Below are positions 44,765 to 50,099 of a DNA stretch of 50,099 nucleotides, one piece after another. The first letter of the stretch is position 1; every line of letters starts with the position of its first letter. The DNA comes from Candidatus Yanofskyibacteriota bacterium. GTDB taxonomy: Bacteria; Patescibacteriota; Minisyncoccia; 2-02-FULL-40-12; IGHO2-01-FULL-4-A. The stretch is from NCBI GenBank assembly GCA_903897805.1, contig CAIUCV010000008.1, positions 1-50,099 on the forward strand, read 5' to 3'. Both the position numbers and the translations under genes were made by a program. Below the pieces are notes generated by a model. It saw only the letters and a list, made by a program, of their open reading frames with translations, was not told the DNA's origin and searched no databases.

Positions 44765-46555
44765 CTATCTTTTCAACATCTCCAAAAACACCTTTTGTGG
44801 AATATTCACTTTGCCAAGTTCTTTCATTTTCTTCTTCCCCTTTTTTTGCTTTTCAAGCAGTTTTTTCTTTCGGGTCACATCGCCGCCATAAAGATACCCG
44901 GTGACATCCTTCCGCAATGCAGATATGGTCTCGCGGGCAATGATTTTTCCCCCGATTGCCGCCTGCAATGAAACCGCGAACCATTGCCGCGGAATTACTT
45001 TTTTCAATTTTTCCACCATTCTTCTTCCCTCTTGATGCACCGAAGCGCGCGGTATGATCTTGGAAAATGGTTCTACCAGCTCGCCGGCAACAAGGATATC
45101 AAGCCGAACCAAGTCGGCTGGTTCATAACGAGCGGGTTCGTAACTCATAGAGGCATAACCGGAACTGACGCTTTTCAATCGGTCGTAAAAATCGGTGATT
45201 ATTTCGGCGAGCGGTACGCGGTATTTCAAAATTACGAGTTCCTTTGTTATATACTCCGTCGTTAGATACCCGCTCCTGTATTCCGCCATCAATTTCAACA
45301 GTTGCCCCATATAATTTTCGGGGGTCAGGATCTCAAGTTCAACCGTCGGTTCTTCTATTTTTTCTATGATAGACGGGTCGGGCAGGGCCGCCGCCGACCT
45401 GACAGCCAAGACCTCGCCATTTTTTTGAATCACGCGATACTCAACTGACGGAGTAGAGATAATCAGCGAAAGGCCGAACTCCCGTTTCAAACGCTCGCTC
45501 ACAATCTCAACATGGAGCATCCCCAGAAATCCCAAACGGAATCCTCGGCCTAATCCTGCGGAAGTTTCCGGCTCATAAGACAAGGAGGCATCGGTAAGTT
45601 TTAACTTGCCCAATGCGTCTTTCAGCACATTGTAATCATCGCTGCTTTCGGAATAGAAGCTGGCAAACACCACTGGCCTTGGCTCCTCATAACCGGATAG
45701 CGGCTCGGCCAGCTCGCCATCAGAAATTTTAAAAATCGTATCCCCGACGCGGACCTGGCCCGGATTTTTCAAACCGGTAGCGATATAACCGATATCGCCA
45801 GCGGAAAGTTTGGCATATTTTCTTAACTCCGGCATAAAATGACCGACTTCTATTGCCTCACCACCAGCTTTTGAAGCAAAAAGTTTTATTTTTTCGCCGG
45901 CTTTTATTTCGCCATCAAAAACTCTGATATACGCAATCACGCCCTTATAAGCGTCAAACGCCGAATCAAAAATCAAAGCCCGAAATGGCCTATCGGAACT
46001 CCCGCGAGGCGGCGGAATTTTTTCAATGACTTCCCGCAGAACCCGCTCAATGCCCTCTCCGGTTTTGGCCGAAATTTTCAAAATGTCACCGTCCGCACGC
46101 AGTAACTTTTTGATTTCTTCCTCAACTTCGACAACCCGCGCATTTGGCAGGTCAATTTTGTTTATGGCCGGAATAATAATCAGTCCTTGTTTTTGTGCCA
46201 AGTGTAGATTCGCGAGAGTCTGCGCCTGCACGCCCTTGGCGGCGTCAACCAACAGAACCGCTCCATCAACAGCGGCTAAAGACCGGGAAACCTCGTAAGA
46301 AAAATCAACATGGCCGGGGGTATCTATCAAGTTTAGTGTGTAGTGAGTAGCGAGTAGTGAGTAGGACATTCGGACGGGCTGGAGCTTAATTGTTATCCCA
46401 CGTTCCCGCTCAAGCTCCATTTGGTCCAAAAACTGCTCGTGCATTTGCCTTTTTTCAACGGCGCCCGTCAATTCCAAAAACCTGTCAGCTAAAGTTGATT
46501 TTCCGTGATCAATATGTGCGATTATGCAAAAATTACGGATGCTATCCATAGACAT
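44765..46555 (-). CDS. lepA: Elongation factor 4
   Basis: IRNFCIIAHIDHGKSTLADRFLE, DTPGHVDFSYEVSRSLAAVDGAVLLVDA, NKIDLP, C-terminal KVNIPQKVFLEMLKR. Confidence 0.97.
   Translation of the reverse strand: MSMDSIRNFCIIAHIDHGKSTLADRFLELTGAVEKRQMHEQFLDQMELERERGITIKLQPVRMSYSLLATHYTLNLIDTPGHVDFSYEVSRSLAAVDGAVLLVDAAKGVQAQTLANLHLAQKQGLIIIPAINKIDLPNARVVEVEEEIKKLLRADGDILKISAKTGEGIERVLREVIEKIPPPRGSSDRPFRALIFDSAFDAYKGVIAYIRVFDGEIKAGEKIKLFASKAGGEAIEVGHFMPELRKYAKLSAGDIGYIATGLKNPGQVRVGDTIFKISDGELAEPLSGYEEPRPVVFASFYSESSDDYNVLKDALGKLKLTDASLSYEPETSAGLGRGFRLGFLGMLHVEIVSERLKREFGLSLIISTPSVEYRVIQKNGEVLAVRSAAALPDPSIIEKIEEPTVELEILTPENYMGQLLKLMAEYRSGYLTTEYITKELVILKYRVPLAEIITDFYDRLKSVSSGYASMSYEPARYEPADLVRLDILVAGELVEPFSKIIPRASVHQEGRRMVEKLKKVIPRQWFAVSLQAAIGGKIIARETISALRKDVTGYLYGGDVTRKKKLLEKQKKGKKKMKELGKVNIPQKVFLEMLKR
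46340..46364. repeat. Heptanucleotide tandem repeat inside lepA
   Basis: GTAGTGA GTAGCGA GTAGTGA GTAG. Confidence 0.9.
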
Positions 46556-46607
46556 AAATTATCATTAAAAACAAAAGCCGCCAAATAGCAGCTTCGGGTT
46601 ACTTATC

Positions 46608-46835
46608 CTAACAGGGCTCCATCCTATGGTCTTTATGAATATAGGCAATTTTTTTCAACTTAGCCTTCGATTCACTGGAAAAATCGTTCCCCTCTTCAAA
46701 ATGTACGGAAAAAAGACCTGGCTCTAAGAGTTTCCAAACTAATTTTTCTTTTTCCTGAATCGTCAATAAGAATTTGCGTAAAAGTTCATCTGTGGTGTTA
46801 CCTCTTGGTTCAATATAGTACGTATTACTTTCCAT
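46608..46835 (-). CDS. Small hypothetical protein (75 aa), likely paralog of 47000-47239
   Basis: SD AGGAGAGG; LFSVHF motif; downstream GCCGCC-type hairpin. Confidence 0.55.
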   Translation of the reverse strand: MESNTYYIEPRGNTTDELLRKFLLTIQEKEKLVWKLLEPGLFSVHFEEGNDFSSESKAKLKKIAYIHKDHRMEPC

Positions 46836-46909
46836 TGCTTCGCCTCTCCTATTTTTTAAAAAACAGCATCTACATTGTAGCGCGGGGGTAGTCGGGGTGT
46901 CAAGTTTTA

Positions 46910-46960
46910 TTACCTGAACCTTACATTTATTTCCTTATAAACGGACAGGTCAGAATTTAA
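46910..46960 (-). pseudogene. Relic of the 3' end of a DUF4012 gene copy
   Basis: 51 nt aligning without gaps (about 40/51 by eye) to 47310-47360; reads VLNSDLSVYKEINVRFR* versus VLNSDLSVDKEIKIEFK*. Confidence 0.7.
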
Positions 46961-46999
46961 AACAAAGACCGCCAAATGGCGGGTGAAAATATTCACAAT

Positions 47000-47239
47000 T
47001 TATCCGGTCAGGGGATACGTCCGATAGTTGGGCTGCCATCTTTCTATCTTATCCCTAAAAAGAGAAAAGGCCTCTTCTATCCCCTGCGAGTCAAGTTGTC
47101 TCTGGAAGGTCACCGAAAATAAACGCGGGCTAATTTCGTTCACGCTCTTTATGTCTTCACTTCCAGTAAGAAGAGATTTTAAGGCCTCTCCTTCTCCATC
47201 TTTCGCCACTATACAACAAGAATTATATTCTGCTTCCAT
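47000..47239 (-). CDS. Small hypothetical protein (79 aa)
   Basis: SD GGGAG; LFSVTF motif; downstream ACCCGCC ATTT GGCGGT hairpin with T-rich tail. Confidence 0.55.
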   Translation of the reverse strand: MEAEYNSCCIVAKDGEGEALKSLLTGSEDIKSVNEISPRLFSVTFQRQLDSQGIEEAFSLFRDKIERWQPNYRTYPLTG

Positions 47240-47309
47240 CTTGGCTCCCGGGTTTTTATAAAGAACCGGATAGAATATTAACGCTGATTATCAGGGAAGT
47301 CAATGCCTC

Positions 47310-49886
47310 CTACTTGAACTCTATTTTTATCTCTTTATCAACGGAGAGGTCGGAATTTAAGACGAGATTGTCGCCAAGAAGCTGTAAGTCAGGACTTTGA
47401 TTTATAACCGAAGTGCCATCGGGTAATTTGAAACTGAAATTAATGTGGTCGCTGCCGGTCCCGGATTGTTTTTGCCAGTATAGAGCATATCCCCCGCCGG
47501 CTGCTCCAGTGACGGGTGTGTGGTATTTCAAAACAACCGATTTGGTTTGCTTCGGCTTTACGATGAGCCAGAATCCGAAAACGGTTTTGCCCGACTCCTC
47601 GGAAACATCCACGCCGGCAACGGGATGAGAAACGTTCCCCTCGATCCGCTCAAGGTCGGAATCGCGCTTGAATCCATCGTAATTTATTAAAGGCGTGAAA
47701 TCCGTTATTGATTGGCCGACTACGCTTTCCAAAACCGAACCTTCCGGAACGAAAACTTTTACATAGGCGGAGTTGTCCCTGTTGTAGAATCCGTATTGAG
47801 AATCTCCTCCATTATGAATGCGGCTGATTGTAAGGGCATGCTCTGCACCACCATCGTTTCCCAGTGATGTTTCCAAATTGAAAGAGCTGTCGGTTACAAA
47901 GTCTGTCTTGGAGCCCTTCACGTTTGCAAAAACTATTTCCAGAAAATCCCCCGCGGTTTGTTTGATTTCGCCGCCAAGTCCGTTTTCAACCGCCGTTTTT
48001 TCCAAACCGGAATCGTCAAAATAGGCCAACATGTGTTTTTCTTCTGCAGCTTTTGTGATTATCTTGAAAATCTCAATCCAATTATTCTTGTCCTGCTCGC
48101 CCAATTTTTCAAAAAACTTCGGTTGGAGATCCGTGAGAATTTTTTTTGGCTTCGCTCTGTCCGCTTCGTACTCAACCTCGTTCTGGATCTCGGCAAGGAA
48201 ATTATCAGCGCCAAGCTTAAGACCGTATTCGGGCATGTCAATCGGCCCGATTATCTTCAGCATATCAGCGATGACATCCGGGGTTATTGCCAATACGCCA
48301 TCAACTTTGCCGCCGCCGTCTTTTTGATAAAACTCCTCAACCTTTCTGGCCGAGGTGGGGAAATCGGTAAACCAATTGGCATCGCGCATACCCCAAGTCG
48401 GAGTAATGTGCTGCATTTGAAGCGGCGGAATAATATTTTCTTTAAGGTTCGCATCTATCTGATAGATGTCGTCCACAAAAATTTTCTTCAGATAACCGTT
48501 TTCAAAAGTCACCAAAGCATAAGTTCCGGGGAAGCCGCCTGTTGGCCTGAGCTCGCTGTTATTCTGCAGCAAAACAAGGTAGGTCTTCTTGCTATTACCA
48601 CCCAAAAATTTCAAAAGAAAATCCGAATAATTGATGGCATTGCCGATATATTCCTGAAGTTGAGGAATTTTTTCCTTAAAATCCAATAAAAGGGGCTGTT
48701 TGCCCACGGGAATTACTGAAACATCTATGTCGGCAAGCAAACTGCCGGCTTTTTTAATATTTTGGTCAGCGCTTACCAAAACGGCTTTAAAATTTCCAAG
48801 TAATTCTGAAAAGGATTTTGAGCCTGAACTCGCCTGTCCATTCAAGAAAGAAAGGGGGTTAGAATTATATAACGTCCCCAAGGCCGATGCCAAATTTTCG
48901 CCGGCCTTGGATATGCTGCGACCCGCTTCAACCAGATCATTCGCCGCTTTTATTTTACCCAAGCCCGGCAGGTTGCCGAAGACAGAAAGGAAAGAAGCTC
49001 CAAGCTCATTCAGGGTACCAGAGGCCTTATTGAGGTCATCGTAAGCCAAAGCGAAACTATTTGCCGCATCTTGAAACTTGAAATCCTCAAGTTTCTGCTT
49101 CGCGTCTTCCAGATTAGCGACCGCGTTACTCCCGTTCTGGACAATATTATTTCTGGCCCAAATGCCGCTTTGCGTCGCCCACCACACCAATGCGCCGACG
49201 GAAACGAGGCCTACAAAGAAAATTAAAAGTTTTGGAATATATTTTACGACTCTTTTCGCGTTTTTCTGCCTCGCCCCCCGCCATGCGGCATGGGGCTTCG
49301 CCGATATTGAACCGAGATGAGTCAGCCAAAAATCAACTTCTCTGGAAGCGGGGGTAGACCCCGTCAAATCCAGCGAAGCTGGTGCCGCAAGACGGCAATT
49401 TGACTGGGTAGATACCGGGGTCGCCCAAATATTTTTAGATTCAACGGCTCTCTTGATCGGGGCTACCTGTGCAATTCTTGGCAAAGAAACTGTCTCAGTT
49501 TCCTTTTTTTCTATACTCGCTTTCGCCATTCCCGCCGCAACAAGAAAGCGCGGTTTTGATTTTTGCCTTACTAAAGAATGTATTTGAGCGCCGGCTCTGG
49601 CCAGTTCAGCTATGGCATCAACTGGCCCAAGGAGGACATCCTCCAGCTCGCGAAGGATGGAGGTTTTCTGGTCTGGCAACGGCTTGTCGGCTTTTTTTAT
49701 AACGGGAGCTTGCGGTTGAACAACTTGGTGCTCAATCAGGGTTGGTCTGGCAGGTTGCGGAATGGTCGGTTCCTCTCTTAGGTTTATTTTCGTTCTCACC
49801 TGTGATATTTTTTCAAAATCCAAACCACCCGATTCTTTCACCGGTTTAACATCAAACATCGCCAAAAGGATATTATTCCTCGGCAC
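47310..49886 (-). CDS. DUF4012 domain-containing membrane protein
   Basis: YLVLLQNNSELRPTGGFPGTYALVTFENGYLKKIFVDDIY; TM segment LLIFFVGLVSVGALVWW. Confidence 0.88.
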   Translation of the reverse strand: MPRNNILLAMFDVKPVKESGGLDFEKISQVRTKINLREEPTIPQPARPTLIEHQVVQPQAPVIKKADKPLPDQKTSILRELEDVLLGPVDAIAELARAGAQIHSLVRQKSKPRFLVAAGMAKASIEKKETETVSLPRIAQVAPIKRAVESKNIWATPVSTQSNCRLAAPASLDLTGSTPASREVDFWLTHLGSISAKPHAAWRGARQKNAKRVVKYIPKLLIFFVGLVSVGALVWWATQSGIWARNNIVQNGSNAVANLEDAKQKLEDFKFQDAANSFALAYDDLNKASGTLNELGASFLSVFGNLPGLGKIKAANDLVEAGRSISKAGENLASALGTLYNSNPLSFLNGQASSGSKSFSELLGNFKAVLVSADQNIKKAGSLLADIDVSVIPVGKQPLLLDFKEKIPQLQEYIGNAINYSDFLLKFLGGNSKKTYLVLLQNNSELRPTGGFPGTYALVTFENGYLKKIFVDDIYQIDANLKENIIPPLQMQHITPTWGMRDANWFTDFPTSARKVEEFYQKDGGGKVDGVLAITPDVIADMLKIIGPIDMPEYGLKLGADNFLAEIQNEVEYEADRAKPKKILTDLQPKFFEKLGEQDKNNWIEIFKIITKAAEEKHMLAYFDDSGLEKTAVENGLGGEIKQTAGDFLEIVFANVKGSKTDFVTDSSFNLETSLGNDGGAEHALTISRIHNGGDSQYGFYNRDNSAYVKVFVPEGSVLESVVGQSITDFTPLINYDGFKRDSDLERIEGNVSHPVAGVDVSEESGKTVFGFWLIVKPKQTKSVVLKYHTPVTGAAGGGYALYWQKQSGTGSDHINFSFKLPDGTSVINQSPDLQLLGDNLVLNSDLSVDKEIKIEFK
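49358..49409 (-). repeat. 52-nt two-hairpin palindromic element, copy B (inside the DUF4012 CDS)
   Basis: minus strand ACCCAGTCAAAT | TGCCG TCTTG CGGCA | CCAGC TTC GCTGG | ATTTGACGGGGT. Confidence 0.85.
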
Positions 49887-50099
49887 TAGTTTAAATTATA
49901 CAACCGATTGAAGTTTTGCCCCTGTGGAGAAATCGCGACCCCCTATCACGAAATTCGGTTCGGACTTTGACAAAAAGGGGCTCCGGCCATAATGCCTTCT
50001 GGGGACTTCGAAAACCCCAGCGTGGTTTTCTCATCCGTTGCTCTTGCCACCATTTGTCAAGGCGCAAGGGCCTATGACAAAACCATGCTGGCGGCAAAC

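Noticed and set aside
45055-45085. ELVEPFSKII in LepA as a possible REP-derived insertion
   Set aside because: Aligns with the normal LepA segment (NGExVxxLSxIVHRD...) of the same length, so it is native sequence.
1-50099. CRISPR array or cas genes
   Set aside because: No regularly spaced direct repeats with unique spacers and no cas-like proteins; repeats found are palindromes or short tandem heptamers.
1-50099. Prophage or integrative element
   Set aside because: No integrase, capsid, terminase or portal-like ORFs; tRNAs are not associated with an attL/attR-like direct repeat that I could see. The RAYT is the only transposase.
1-50099. UGA recoding (as in some CPR lineages)
   Set aside because: prfB is intact in its catalytic core and several genes end at TGA (e.g. 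988-1290, 13718-14311, 21952-22776) without in-frame UGA inside conserved proteins.

Overview
The 50 kb window looks like a chromosomal segment of a Patescibacteria/CPR (Parcubacteria-like) genome. This is inferred from gene content and style: DUF4012, DUF5666, a TMTC-like TPR membrane protein, Pro/Thr-linker surface proteins, ftsEX, a short RF2 and many small ORFs. No database search was run. UGA behaves as a stop codon. Main blocks: (1) 0-15 kb, surface/envelope proteins, including a 1171-aa surface protein, a 442-aa protein sharing one of its domains, and a 1040-aa PLC + lamin-tail + PQQ-propeller protein; (2) 14.4-15.2 kb, a RAYT (Y1/REP) transposase with three copies of its own palindrome; (3) 15.9-25.6 kb, HtrA, glycoside hydrolases, DedA, alpha/beta hydrolase, GT4s and PAP2; (4) 25.7-33.2 kb, an ECF sigma / membrane protein / MFP / MacB / DrrAB-type export block; (5) 33.5-34.3 kb, a cobalamin riboswitch with attenuator ahead of an S-component-like membrane protein; (6) 34.5-38.5 kb, a second MacAB-like system with MarR; (7) 38.7-46.6 kb, three tRNAs, ftsX, ftsE, prfB, ftsB-like and lepA; (8) 46.6-49.9 kb, DUF4012 gene and duplicated mini-genes. 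The strongest unexplained signal is a 52-nt two-hairpin element at two distant loci (15896-15947 and 49358-49409). Its outer arms are conserved, the two hairpins have identical geometry (5-5-5 then 5-3-5), and their stems differ by compensatory base changes. One copy lies in frame inside a coding sequence. Other in-frame palindrome insertions (sigma factor, DUF5666-like protein, RAYT itself), heptanucleotide repeats inside ORFs and clustered DnaA-box-like motifs are also reported.
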